NCBI GenBank assembly: GCA_028871595.1
Contig: JAGWMT010000213.1
Span: 1-5,636 of the forward strand
Length of the DNA stretch: 5,636 nucleotides
DNA from: Elusimicrobiota bacterium
GTDB lineage: Bacteria; Elusimicrobiota; Elusimicrobia; UBA1565; UBA9628
Reading direction: 5' to 3'
Numbering within the stretch: position 1 is the first letter of the stretch; every line of letters begins with the position of its first letter. This document shows, piece by piece, positions 5,461-5,636 of the stretch. A program made the translations under genes and the position numbers. Under the pieces are notes generated by a model. The model did no database searches. It was not told where the DNA came from and saw only the letters and a program-made list of their open reading frames with translations.

Positions 5461-5636
5461 ATGATCAAGTCCGATAAATGGATCCGCCAGATGTCCCAGA
5501 CCCAGAAGATGATCGACCCGTTCGTCGAGCGTCAGGACGGCAAGGGCAAGATCTCGTTCGGTCTCTCCTCCTACGGCTACGACATGCGCGTGGCCGACGA
5601 GTACAAGGTCTTCACGAACGTCCATGGCACGGTCGT
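5461..5636 (+). CDS. dcd: dCTP deaminase, N-terminal fragment
   Basis: The first 58 full codons of a gene cut by the right edge of the window. The protein starts [20 protein letters not shown] and continues with [23 protein letters not shown] (about 32-54), the SSYGYD-R-ADE-FTN block highly characteristic of Dcd. The enzyme is a trimeric cytoplasmic deaminase that turns dCTP into dUTP, feeding dTMP synthesis. The catalytic serine, arginine and glutamate of the family lie further along, outside the window, so deaminase cannot be told from the bifunctional deaminase/dUTPase form or from related dUTPases by active-site residues. The IKSDKWI start and SSYGYD favour Dcd. The gene has its own -10 and a strong Shine-Dalgarno, and is separated from hpnE by 70 bases, so it probably begins a new transcription unit. 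Confidence 0.94.
   Translation, partial: MIKSDKWIRQMSQTQKMIDPFVERQDGKGKISFGLSSYGYDMRVADEYKVFTNVHGTV

Overview
This GC-rich bacterial window carries seven protein genes, five complete and two cut by the window edges. No mobile element, CRISPR array, tRNA or rRNA is visible. The gene set (bacterial L21, L27 and Obg, an adenosylcobalamin-type ribonucleotide reductase, and the bacterial HpnCDE squalene route) indicates a bacterium. The phylum cannot be fixed from the sequence alone. The L27 N-terminus and the pairing of class II reductase with HpnCDE would suit a GC-rich environmental lineage such as Elusimicrobiota or a neighbour, but that is a weak guess.

Layout. (1) Positions 1-207, minus strand: the N-terminus of a probable B12-dependent ribonucleotide reductase (nrdJ), reading out of the window. 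(2) Positions 208-339: a divergent intergenic region with a well-formed promoter for the ribosomal genes (TTGCTT, 17-base spacer, extended -10 TGCTATGAT) and a weaker candidate promoter facing nrdJ. (3) Positions 340-931: rplU-rpmA, separated by one base. (4) Positions 932-1008: a short gap with an 11-bp perfect GC-rich hairpin, a partial terminator or attenuator. (5) Positions 1009-5390: obg, hpnC, hpnD and hpnE, each start overlapping the previous stop (4, 4 and 17 bases), so almost certainly one translationally coupled unit. (6) Positions 5391-5460: an intergenic gap with a perfect TATAAT -10 and a strong Shine-Dalgarno, preceded by a perfect 20-bp palindrome at the 3' end of hpnE. (7) Positions 5461 to the end: the N-terminus of dCTP deaminase (dcd).

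How the genes work together. L21, L27 and Obg are the classic ribosome-assembly trio. HpnD, HpnC and HpnE form the complete three-step bacterial route from farnesyl diphosphate through presqualene diphosphate and hydroxysqualene to squalene, the precursor of hopanoids or other triterpenoids. No squalene-hopene cyclase lies in the window, so the end product is open. NrdJ and Dcd both serve deoxynucleotide supply but sit in separate units at the two ends.

Nothing here looks like a wholly new system. The points most worth a second look are the tight coupling of the Obg GTPase gene to squalene synthesis, the perfect palindrome between hpnE and dcd, the hairpin between rpmA and obg, and the different codon use of hpnE.
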